This document shows positions 1-12,700 of a stretch of 64,000 nucleotides of DNA, piece by piece. Position 1 is the first letter of the stretch; every line of letters begins with the position of its first letter. A program made the position numbers and the translations under genes. The DNA comes from Angiostrongylus vasorum. Its lineage: Eukaryota; Nematoda; Chromadorea; Rhabditida; Metastrongylidae. The notes beneath the pieces are model-generated. The model had not been told where the DNA came from and made no database searches. It worked only from the letters and a program-made list of their open reading frames with translations. The stretch is taken from contig JADANN010000063.1 of assembly GCA_018806985.1 (NCBI GenBank), positions 434,001-498,000 on the forward strand. The letters are read 5' to 3'.

Positions 1-207
1 AAATCAACCACAATGATGCTGAGATATTTGCAAAACTTCGCGGACCGCAGGTATCTGCGGTGGGGAACGAACGCGCTATTACCCTTTCCAGGGCCTAACG
101 CGTTCACCACCGCACCATCCGGGTCCTTCGTTTCGTCTCTCATTCAGCTAGTTCTATCGATCACTACCATCAGCATTCATCCATCAACGGGATTGATCCC
201 GTCTTGT
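1..207 (-). repeat. SINE-1 copy, cut by the window edge
   Basis: This is a dispersed copy of the element that forms the tandem array at 34.5-41.2 kb. It reads in the reverse orientation: the 3' part (ATGCTGAGATATTTGCAAAA) comes first and the tRNA-like part follows. The family is described under the array entry. The copy has diverged from the array consensus and its left flank may lie outside the window. Confidence 0.85.
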
Positions 208-1740
208 TTCCTATCTAAATTCAATGGCAGTACAATAGCACAAAGGCAAATTTAAGCGTTTTTCTTTTTAGATGAAATGCGTGATAATATGAAATCACCG
301 TACTTGTTTTTCATAAGAACGATTCTATGCTGATTCTCAGTTATAGTTTCTTCATAGAAATTAGGTATCATCAAACAAGCTTGCGAAATCTGTCGACTGC
401 TTTAAAAAATTCATTACTAGAATTATACAATAGTATGGTTTGAACATTACTCGACATGGAAATTTTGTTCTTCCCAAGTACTCTCAATCTATCCGATATG
501 AGTATTATGATCAATTCAGCGCATGTTCGATTTCATGTCGATGAGTTACAGCACGCATGCGATAGTAGTTGTATAACTTCTCATTTTGTGTGACGTGTTT
601 AACAGCGCATTGCACCTTATGTTATATCGCTCATCAAACTAATGGCCTGAGTGAATTGACTTCTTCTTTCTCATTCCTTTAAATTTTGCTATCTAGATGC
701 GCAGTACGAACTCATAACTGTTTCTTATTTACGTATTTTAACATAGTTTGGAGATTTTTTTTTGTGTCTGGAACTGTAGAATGGTCCTCCGAGTGGTGGT
801 TTCGCTGATTTTCGACGCTTTCAAGATAACACTGAATCGCCAAGAATGCAAAACTTCTCAGAATTCTCCTACAGCAGTTGGGCATTCATTGATCTTCATC
901 GTTCTCCTCCCACTCAAATTCAACAAGGCAGTTCCAATTTGACATGACGAGTCAGCTCATAGTCAGTCTGAGGGAAGTCCGGTGATATTGTCGTTGGCAC
1001 TAGTCACGTTTTTAAATCCATTATCTGGTCGTCGTTTGGACGTCGAAAGACTTAGTTCTTTGCTAAAATTGATAGAATGTCGTGAAACAGACCCGTCTTT
1101 GTCTCACTCCTAGCAAATTTTGCAAGACTCTTTTGCGAGTAATTTTACCTATCCGTTCGAATCCCTTCAACTTTGCCATTGAAGCCACTCTGTTGTTTGA
1201 TGTTTGAGTGGAATATCAACAGCAAAAAGTGCCAGCCAACTGGCCATTATCATCGATACGGTAGTTTTAGCACTCCATTGAAGCAGATGAAGAGGCGAAA
1301 AAACTAGTGTAGAATTGTTTAATGAAGTTAGGGCACTTAACGTATTGTCATTATAAAGGCGAGAATTGACATAAAAGTTACAGATCTCGAATATGGTCCT
1401 GGAATTGTTGAAAAGTTGAAGGCAAAGTTCCATCGACTATCTGGGATCGTGAGCCGCAATGCAAAGGTGGAAGGTTTCATATTCACATCAACAAATACGT
1501 CTTCACTTTAGTGGTGAATAGAATGAATAAATAAAGTGGATTGAGCACTGGTATGGGTTGACCTTCAATTCAACATCCTAATGAATCCTTAGAAATTATT
1601 TGTGTCCAGCTCTTATGTTTATGACCTTTTTTTTCAACGCCAGGTTTTTCACATAGTTTGGAAATGCTAGAAATTTTTTAAAAATTTATCAGTTGCTGGT
1701 ATGAATAACACTGATCGATGATTTCTAATGGCTGCTTTTC
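208..1740. other. No gene seen, 5' flank of the next gene
   Basis: AT-rich unique sequence. I see no exon with good splice sites, no RNA gene and no repeat family member here. It would contain the promoter of the gene that starts at 1741, but I cannot point to a specific motif. Confidence 0.5.
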
Positions 1741-4700
1741 ATGTCTCCCAACACGCAACCGGTAAGCGATGCCCGTCTGTGGATGATATTACACCAACCA
1801 CAGAGGAAGAATTACAGTAAGTAAACTTCGTTTTAGACGTTCTATGAGGAAGTGATATGTGGAAATTCACTTCTACCCGGAATAATATTCGAAAATTTTT
1901 TTCTTAAACTTGAAAATGGTCCGTTTGCATTCTCTTCGATGTCACTAATTTTTTAAACACTTCACAATCTAGTGTTTACATGCATTGTAGTGACTCTATG
2001 AAATTCTCACCATTTCTCCTTAGCAAGCGCAAATATACGAAGATTTGAAATTCATTCGTCATCTTCAATTTTAGAAATCAGTGAAATCGGTGAAGTATAC
2101 CAACAAGTATTTATGGGCATTCTATTATTCAACAAAAACTGTATGAAAAGATTAAAAGTGTCGAGTAGCTTTACCTTCTAGTAGCTATAATGATTTCAGT
2201 GCCGTTTCCACAGAGCCCGGCACAGTTTTGTCGGGAAATGAGTTGTGTTTTAGAGGAGTCTGACTATGACAGTATAACAGAGAGCGTAAAATGTACGAGA
2301 AATCTAAGAGATGTTCGCCCGTTTTCGAATTTGCACTCCCGGATGAAATCGTAATTTAATATAGAAATCTATCACCGAACGTAGCATCGTCAATAATCAT
2401 AAAAATGCCAGCGGAAGTTGTTGAATGAGAGGACATGCATCACCTGTCGCCCAATTGATCATCGAGTGACTCGGCCGTGAGCCAGTAAACTTTCTATTTT
2501 TCCATGTCGCATGCAAAAGGAGTCCAATGAGTTCTGCTCACCCTGGGGACTTGTTGAACATCATATCCTTCGTATACGGTTTTCGTGAAAACCTATGACC
2601 ATCCGGTCAGTGGTCTTCCTCCAGTGTGCTTGACGTCACGAGGACTCTAGTTACTAACGGTCTTTATCCATCGGTCGTTGTTCATGCCTATTAAGTCTCA
2701 GGTCCACCTTATCTTCGACAGTTTGGCATATGGAACGGCGTCTTTGATTTTTGACCATTGATGTAGATCGGAGCTTCGGATCCCTTCCCTCACTTGCATG
2801 ATATGGGAGATCCCTTGCACTGTTCTTTCGACTGCGCAGTCAATAAAATTGAGTGATCTTTCATGCTGCTTACTTATTAAGCAGGTTTCTGACCCATACG
2901 TTAGGGCAGAAAGAATCGTGGAGTCGTAAAGGTAAGCACGGAAAAGAGTGTTTTTTTGTTCTCTTTACTACACCCGCGATGATCTTGAAAGCTCCCTAAG
3001 CCGCTCGCTTCCTACTCAACTCTAGAGCTAAGCCCGCCGACTCTTCTGCTGTCGTATGTTCCGAGGAACAGTTCTTCCTCGGTGACATTGACAGCGTCCA
3101 GATTCACACACGCATGCATGAATACATCTTGGCATACGACGAAGGTATGTGCCAAATCGGCACAGCGGAAACATGGAGTCCATCCCCTGTCTCCATCTGC
3201 CTCCCAGGAAAGCATAAGGTCACCCTTGGTCCGCGATCAACCACTTATCTGCCACCTTGGGACGCGTCACGTTGCTTCACAACTAACTGGCATGAGGTCC
3301 ATCTGTGAGGGAGATCCGTAGGTCGACTTACATATAAACAGTGTGATGTTGTTCATTACTTTACGAAAAAAAACGAAAAACTCTGTATTTTTTTAGGATC
3401 GGTCGAATAGGGAAAAGTGGGTATTCTTCCGCAATTTTTTCGCCACTTTCAAGGAAACATTCTCAGTCAACGGGAGATATGCTAGGTAAGGTGGATCTTG
3501 AAAACTCGATAGCTATTTTGGACGCAGTCCTTGTCATTGAAGAAGCTTCTGTACAGATCGACATTTATTTATAATTTATCATGCAGTCTTTTTGGAAAGC
3601 GATACTGAACTTTCACTGCGATATCAAATTTTCTTCGAACTACCTGTGACACTGAAGCTCTTCCATGCTTTCCAGTCCCTTATCTCGTATAATAATGCAA
3701 GCTTTCGTTGTTGTTGAAAAGAGACAGTGAAACAGCAGTGTAATGTTTTATTTTAATGTTCCTAGAAAATCAACAAGCTACTATATTGTTCTTGACGAAC
3801 ATAAAGAAAATAAGAAAGTAGCTTTGAGTTAGTACCGTATCCATTTTTAGTTTAGTTTCATTAATTGAAGACCTCTTGTATTATAACAACGTGTGGGGTG
3901 CATGTGGCGCAGTGGTCGGAGATGCGCTGCAGCATACACGTGGAATCGATCCCCTCGCCCATCACCTACCAAGCCTTCCATCCCTGCGGGGTTGGAAAAT
4001 TGGTGCTAGACTTGTCTGGGAGGATGGCAGCACTGGCTTGATACATCGGCAAGCCACCGCGAATCATTGTAAAGGCCAGTTATGCATTCAGTCACCGCCA
4101 AACGATGTTTAATGAAGTGGAATGCATGGCGCATCCCTCAGGGAATGAATGATCAACGCCGAGAGCTTTGTCTTTTTTATCCTTTAATTGAAGGCCTCTT
4201 GTATTATAATAACGAGAGGATTTTGTGCACCGAGGTTATAAAAACACCATTGCTTGCTGATTTTCTTTTTGGTTTTATTCTTTTTCTTGCCGAATAGGTC
4301 AGGTTAAATTCCAATTCTCATAACTTTTTAACTAAAAAGTCACCCGTTCTTCGTCGTTTGATTTGCTGACGTGCCATAATCTTGAAAAAACTGTGTTTTT
4401 CTCTTTCATATTATGCGACGTCGGTAATGAAGGATGTGGAGCTGACATTGTAGTGAAACCTGTTTTAGAAAAGGAACCTTAATCTTAAAGATCATATCCT
4501 TATTTACTAAATATAAGTGCTTTTAGAAGATGAGCGACGTTTATTTACCGTTCATCGAACGGTGGAGATAGGAGAAAGCGTTCATCCTGAAGTAAGTGAA
4601 ATAATCTTTTTTTCTACGACCATGACTTTATATTTTTTCTGGAGTCCATAACTAATTTTTTTGCACAAGGTTGAGGCGTGTCTGACAAAAGCTGCAATAC

Positions 4701-6720
4701 TATGATTTGCCTATTCTTCAAGAAGTTAAAATGAAGCACAGCGTTCAAGATACATCCTATACACTCTTAGAGTGGTGGTGAGAATTCGGTTAGGCTTTCC
4801 AAGCGCTCTAGTTTTCGAGAATTTGTCAGATGTCATCGGAAAACAAGCACCTTCAGGAATTTGTTACATAATGTGTATTATATGTTGCATGGAGTTTTTT
4901 TACACTCGGGAGGAAGGAAAACGTCTGGAAATATATTGATTGGCACGTTTACTCAGCTTCATACTTTACTCTTCAGGTACGGATTCGTCCTTCCGCGACT
5001 AAGCTCCTTGATAACAACAACGATGACGAGCCCGAATTCATAAGGGTTGGACGACGACTTCGTCATAACTCGCCTTATTTAGAGAAGCTGGACTGTCATC
5101 ACGAAAATGTACATGACGTGCCACAAGATGTACCAGCAATTCCGAGAAATGACACGCAAAAAGGTGGTTTGTAATCTCCTACTATTTTTCTATGATTCTT
5201 ATATACGTATGCGATCATTCCGAAATCAATTGGCCTGGTTGTCAATGGGGATTTTTGGTCCTTTCTTGTCTTCAGAGTAATGTTAAAATGTTGATGAATT
5301 TATTATTATTATTATTATTAATATTGCTCTTATTTTTGTTAGTTATTCAGTTTTGATCATGCAAAATATTTTGAACTTGACCTTTCACTATATGGGAAGT
5401 TACAATCAACAAGTTGGTGCTTCCCTTCGAGGCTGTTTTTCATGCGAACGAAATTCCCTAGTTTTCAATCTACTCAACAAATTCGTTTAATATATCAAAA
5501 AAGCTTCCAGTCGCTTCTATCATCGCGTTTTGGAAAGCATGTTTCTGTATGTAGAATTGTCCACAGCAGTGTCACTCAGGCCAACGAGTTCGGGATTTTA
5601 TTTCGGAAGTCTTGCTAAGAGTAAATCCATGCTGTAGCAAAGCTAGTTACTTAGCAGTGCAGAGAGGGCAAATGGTGTTCACTTCCTCACCAGAAGAAGT
5701 GAACGATAAAGTGGGTTTTAAATGATGAAGTTGAAAGGTTCTCAAAAAAGGGTAAAGAACATTTTTTTTAAAACATTTTTCCCTCTGTTTATTATCCGCT
5801 AACTTTCGCACAGGCCTCATACTCACGTAGAACTAATAAAGGCGGTGCCTAATCAGTATAAATGTTCTTCAGAGTAGGTTAAACTGTTGTGCAAACCATC
5901 TGAAAAAACTTCAATGATGCTGAGATATTTGCAAAACTCGGACCGCAGGTATCTGCGGTGGGTAGCGAACGCGCTATTGTCTTTTCCAGGGGAGTAACGC
6001 GTTCACCACCACACCATGCGGGTCCTTCGTTTCGCCTCTCTCTCAGCTAGTTTAATCGACTTCTTCCATCAGCAATCACCCGCAATATACCTTGCCATTA
6101 AAAAGGGTAGGCAGTAAATAATGAGTTAAAATTGTGATTATAACTATAGCCTCCAGCTTAACTGGGTTCGTTGCCGATTTGGGCTCCCCAGATTAAAGCG
6201 CTGACGGGTGATTGCTGATGTCGCTGATCGATAGAACTAGCTGAGAGTCAGGCGAAAAGCAGAAGGACCTGTATGTTGTGGTGGTGAACTCGACTCCCGG
6301 AAAGGACAATAGGACGTTCGTTTCTCACCGTAGGCACCTGCGGTTCGGAGTATTACATATCCCAGCATCATAGAATGATTATATTTTGCAATATACCCTG
6401 CCATTAAAAAGAGTAGGCAGCAAATAATAAGTCAAAATTCGAAAAAATTTTGTTTTTCAGGGGGTGTGCGCACGCTATGTAGCTGGGATACCGATACTCT
6501 CAAGTAATGCTCGAGTTATTAAGGATGATTTTTATAAGGATTCAAATTTTGAAATTCACGCTGTCGATATGCAGTCACCTCCTGATCCAGACTCTGCTAG
6601 GCGAAGGTGATTGGTTGCAGAAAATGTACTGTTTCGCCTTATGAACTGAAATGTGTATATCTGCCTTAAAATTATAACGTCATCAGAACTTAGAAAATTT
6701 CGTATATCACTATTCAGAGC

Positions 6721-6760
<40 letters not shown>

Positions 6761-9700
6761 TCAGAGTGTCACCAACTCTCACTTCAAGTCCTGTTGCATT
6801 TGTACATGCTGACGATTTTCAGACCAACACTGGTGTTAGTCCTCCACCTGAAGAACCGAAACCGTCTCAGGTAAATAAGAATTATTTAAAAAAAAACGAC
6901 ACGTCAAAATCTAGAGACTGGTAGTGTGCACAATTGTAAAAAAAATTTAGCGTAAAATGGAATACGTCAGTTATTACAAAGTCCTTTTTTCCTTTAATAT
7001 ATCTCTCTTCTATGGTGATGTCATAACATTTCAACTACTTTTCTTTCTGATGTATTTACCTCATAGGATTTCGGTGTTATCAATGGAGGTAATGATTATC
7101 TTCCCAAAGCGTGCCTGTGGGAAATTCGGAAACCAACTGTGCCACAGATCACTCGGCCTCAGATTATTCCAAAGAATAACGGTAACTTCTGAAAGAAAGC
7201 TTATCAGCAAGATTTTCTATTTTACATTCTCTTCACAGACAAGATCGCTTAGCTTAATTTTAGATGAAAGCGGCGTCATCGAAATGCTGCGGTTGTTGAA
7301 TAAGTTCCAACGATTGCGAAATGAACAACGTTCGGAACAGATTAGGCTAGCTCAGATGCCTGAAATGACCACCAGCAAACATTCACAATCTCCTGAGGTA
7401 ATTAACGCAAAAACATGTATTTTTAAAAAATTAAAAAAAACACAATTGGTTTGGATTACCCGATTTAATCATACCAGATCTCTTGTTGTTAAGAAAATTT
7501 TTTGTTTCTGGGTTTTTTTTTCCAGATTCTCTTAATTATTCTTAGACCACTCATTTGATGTAACTACTGGTACAAGGAGTGATTTTCCAATATTGTTGTG
7601 CAAAATGTGTTCCATTATGTTCAGTTTTTTATTATCATTTCCAGCATCTTTCTGATCATTCTGTCGTGGGCATTCGTTCTATCCACTGTTCGGCTAACTT
7701 TCGCAGTTATTCACAGATCGCACATCATTCTTTGAAAGCAAAGCAGACAGATATCGTGAACATTTCCGTAGAAAGTTCTGCGCAGAAGCTCCAGAGTCAT
7801 CAACGTATGTTGGTTTTTCATTTAAAAAATCCTTAAATTTTATGATGGTTTTATGGATTCTTTCCTGGAAAATTGGCTTGACTACATGGACGCCTAGAGC
7901 ACATCTTCGCGAATCGTATTAGTCCGAGCATAATCTTTATTCGATTCGTTCTCTTGTGATCACTACTCATCGGGGTGGTCTTGAGCTGAAACTCATAGTG
8001 ACGTGTGCCAACAACATGTTTCTGTTTTGCTTTTCATCTCACTTGATTCACGTATCTTATTTGTTATATTACTGAGTAATCGATGGTGCAAGCTACCGAA
8101 ATTCCTAACTAAATTCTTCGGCTTCCTGTTGACTAGGAATGTTTTACGAAGTCATGCTAATTCCGTGTCGAAAGTGCGGTAGCTCTGAGTTGTCGATGGT
8201 CAAAGCCCAATGTGCTGCAAGGTTTGGTCAATCAGGTGAGAACGTAGAATTGGCTGTCATTTGCTTGGTGATTTTCTTGACAAACCCAAAAAAGTAATCG
8301 TAATACTCTTCCGCTCCCCCACCGCTACCATAAGGCCAAAGGAATTTTTTTTTGTAAACGTTCGGTCGTTTTGTCCTATCTGCTTGCCTATTTTTCTTCT
8401 GCGTCACTTAACTGGTTAAGCCCACTCTGCTTCACTAAGATTTTTGCGAAGCGGTAGAATGTCTTGCTAAAGTAATGGTTTGGGAGTATCTGGCGTGTCA
8501 TATCTTTACCGATAATTGACTTATTATGGTTATTCACATCAAATAAGATGGAAAACGTCTAAAATTTTGAGAAAAAAAGAAAAAATTTCAGAATTACTAG
8601 AACGCATTCAACAGGCGCATTGGTTGATAGCTAAAAAATATCCTTTCGCTCCAGCAAAACTGAAATTCACAAACTTTTCGGTAAGATAGTGATAAAAGCC
8701 TTTCAGGATTCTTTCCTAAGCTCTATCATTTGTACTACTTAGCAGTTCGTTTTTATCAAGTGTAAATGCGGCCCATTAGGTGTTCGTCACTCTTGGAACT
8801 CAAGGTATATATTTTACTTCTGGAATATTCCCTGAGTGTGTCTGATCATCGGATTAGTGGTGTTCTCGATGTGCACTTGACATCTCGTCAAGACTCACTG
8901 CCTAACGGGAGAAGTCTAAATCGTGTCTATGTCTTGCAGTTAGAACACATCACATGCCAGTTCATCTGTTTCTCGACATTTTTGGTGTATGTGACACCAC
9001 TCCCTAGTCTTTGGTTCTCAACGAGTGTCGAAACATCGCGTAATCTATGTCACTTGTGTGATATCGGATTTTAATAGCATCACCCTTCGATAGCGCTTTC
9101 GACAACATTAAATGTTCCTTCATACTCGATTATGCAGTGCCCGGGCTTCTTACGAATTCATCATGTCAGCACTTCATTGTATCTTCGAACGTTTTGTAAG
9201 GTTTTCAAATCAGCTTTTTCCTTTTTTCTGAAATCTAGAAAAAGTCGTTCGCCGTGTTGACTTCACGACTCAGATAAACGTAGCTCTACCTCTCGAAGAT
9301 ATTCGTTGCCGTAAGCATCTTTTTTTTAATTCGACCGAAGAGCAATCCTTTCATAAGCGTTCGAAATCGGCCAACGTTAATTCCACATGCATTATACTTG
9401 ATGCTATAAGGAGAGCATTGTAAGACAAACGATTTTCACATCACTTTTTGAACATGACCGTAAACGACTTTTGTTCACGTCACTCACCCCACCCTTTTTA
9501 ACGGTACTGTAGAATGCTGGAAATATGGTTCTGTATAGCTCACTTAGATTCTTTACGAATTTAGTAGAAACGGCGTGGTTGTCCACAGCTTCTTTGAGCC
9601 CTTTGCTCTCATAAAGCGGTCTTCTGTGCTCTTGCCTTTGAGGTGAAACGGTCTGTTGTGCTCTCACGACTGAGATAAAAAGGCGCCTTGTACTCTTCTG

Positions 9701-12700
9701 AAAAACTTAATGAGCGTTGTTGAGCGTTTATATTATGTGTCAAACTAAATCGTAGTCCAGTGCCTTATAGAAGTTAAAGGATTCAAGTTATGACAATTTT
9801 AAGATCCTAGTTATTTAATTTTTATCGTCTTGTTTTCCGAAGGACTAAAAAACTTGTGTGGAGGTGGAAGTCCAGCCACTTTTAAAACCTTGAAGAAGAG
9901 TGAAGAAAACTGACATCGGTTTTTCGATATACTATTTGGTATATTTCGTTAACTGCATTCGACTGGAAGATTCTGATATTCGATACTAGAGGTGGGACTG
10001 TAGAATTGATAGAAATCCGTGTTGTCCTTGTCATAATTGTAAACTCGCCTCTCCCCCGCTTTTTTGTTTTCCTCCAAATGTGGGTTCCGATTTCAAGTAT
10101 TCCAGACGTTCCCCCTGGGTCGAACCTTGGCTTTAAGTCGCTAGTGATGACTTTGTAAGTTCACCTTGTAAATATCCTCCAAGTCCATGTAGAGCGCAGA
10201 GATCTCGTCTTCATTATAGCTTTATCTTAGGGGCGTAAGTGGCTAAGATTGTTAAGCCCAATAGTGGTCCGTATCTTTTCTACCATGAACGTTCCGATTC
10301 TTAATTGTTAAATTCCTATTCTTAATTGTTAAAAGGAACAGATATTCAAAAAGCCGCTTTTGGGAACAACTTCTGTCACTCTTCTGTTTTCGTTTTCACA
10401 TGCTCCTAGAAACAATTCCTTTAAAGAATCATAAATGCAATGTAGTGGGCGGTACTTTGCATTGTCCGTTTAGGCGATGAGGTTGTGCTTAACCTTCTTA
10501 TCCTACATCACCAGCTCCTTAACTGAAAACTCCAACGTTATTGTATCAGGCTTAGACAACCTGGAAAAAGACTATTTTTCTATAAGCCTTCTTATACTTA
10601 TTCTATGCAACGCTGCCTCATTAGATTCGGCTTCTACATCGTCCTTTAGCGGTCAGTCACTTTTTCATTCCAACTTTTGTTTCTGCTTTCGCTTTTTAAC
10701 ATCTCTCCGAATCAACTACTAGGATGACCGAGCGAAGGATTCGTCGCCGAAAATACACCTCGCTTGTGATCCACGTCGTGGTGAAGACCTGGATACGCCC
10801 TTGCAAGGTTACGTCACGACTCCAGAGAGGACAAGTTGCACGACCAGCAAGAGGCCAGCCTCAGTACCCTGCACATTGGGTGCACCCGTCTATGACGTCA
10901 GGCGGTGAGACGACCGGTGAGAGGACAGAAAATCTCGGGTTACCCAGGACGTCATTAGAACCGGACCTGACGAACACACGCACGACACGCCATGGAGATT
11001 GTTTCTTACTATGCACGTATAATGCCAGAACACTCTCCACAGACGCCGATCTTCACGCCCTTCTTGTAGCCGCAGATCGCATTGAATTTCACGTGATCGC
11101 ATTACAAGAAACAAAAAATCAAGAAGGCCGACATGCGCCAGCTAAACAACGGGACCCTTTGTGATCCGTAGAGAAAAGATCCCCTCACGAAATGTCGGCG
11201 GCGTAGGCTTTGTCGTCCGCCGTCGACATTGTCCATCTCGTCGACTCATACGAGATCCTTTCCCTCGCCTAGCCGTCCTCCGTCTTCAACTGTCGCATCA
11301 TAAGAAGATCGCTATCATCAACTGCTACTCACTGACCGACGCAGCTGATGAGTACGAATTAAATACGTTCTACTCTCAGTTGGAGGAAGTCATCCGCAAT
11401 GATAAAGCATATCATAAATTTGTTGTCGGAGAGTTCAACGCTGGAATAGGAAAGGCCAACGACAGCGAATACAGGGATCGGAAATTTTGGATTAGGATAA
11501 AGAAATGAGGATGGGGAACCGTCTCGCAGGACTCCTGTCAGCAGCACGTCTCTTCCAAGGAAACTCGTTTTTCCAGAAGAAAGAAAGCCGCCGCTGGACA
11601 TGGGAGTCTCCCAACGGCATGACTCATGCGGAGATCAACCATATTCTGACAAACAGAAGATGGCGCCTACTTGACACATTGGTAGTTCCGTCATTCTGTA
11701 CTGGTTCCGATCACCACATTCTTCGCACGAAGATTCGATTCAGCCGCAAGGTGGAAAAGACCTCTCTTCATTGACCACGAGGAACAGTCTAGCTGTATAC
11801 GACAAGAACATTGTGAACGAAGTCCTATCCAAACGTGAATGGCAGATTAAAGAAGACCCGACCGAAGACTACGAACCGCTTGTTGAAGGACTGAAAAGCT
11901 GTGCCGAATTCGCCTCAGTTCCTCAGGCAGGAAGATCGGAAAGCATCTCCTTCACTACTAAGAATTTGCTCGAAAAGAGAAGGAAAGTGAAGCTTGATCC
12001 TACTGCAACACGTTTGACATGGCTAGTAATAAATGCCAGCTGCAGAATAGCTTTGCAGGAAGATCTACAACGGTACAAGCAGAAGAAACTACTGGAAGCA
12101 GCAGCGAAAAGAAGCAGTCCGAAAAAAATGCCGTCGGGATTTGTGCGATTATAATGTTCAGCTGTCAGCCCTGAAGAAAGAAGATGGGATCGTCAAAAGT
12201 TCCCGCCATGATACGGAATTAATAGCGGAAACGTTCTACGCCAACCTTTTCCGTTCCACAATCCCCGCCCCGCACCCTAATATCACCAATGGAGAAAAAA
12301 CCACCTGGAATTCTTCCGTCGGAGGTTCGAGTTGCGATAGAAAGCATGAAAAGAGGCACAGCTCCAGGACCAGCAGACAATGTCACCGCCGATTTCCTTA
12401 GAGCTGGAGGCCACAATTTGCATGTACTTCTCGCAAATCATGTGACAGCCTACCTTCGAAAGGAAAAAATCCCAGACCAGTGGAGGACGCCGTGCATGGG
12501 CATCCCTGCCCAAGAAAAGGAGACCGAAGGGATCTTGGTAACTATCGTGCCATATAACTTCAATGAAGCTGAGATATTTGCAAAACTATGGGCTGCAGGT
12601 GCCTATGGTGGGGAACGAACGCGCTATTGTCCTTTCCGGGGAGCAACGCGTTCACCACCACACCATGCGGATCCTTCGTTTCCTATCGTCCCATATGTTT

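Noticed and set aside
3892..3960. tRNA gene
   Set aside because: The A and B boxes are present but the acceptor stem and anticodon arm do not form. It is the head of SINE-2.
6957..7535. 192-codon open frame on the plus strand
   Set aside because: It runs through an intron and uses the wrong frame for the 7067-7181 exon. Spliced exons with good sites explain the coding signal better.
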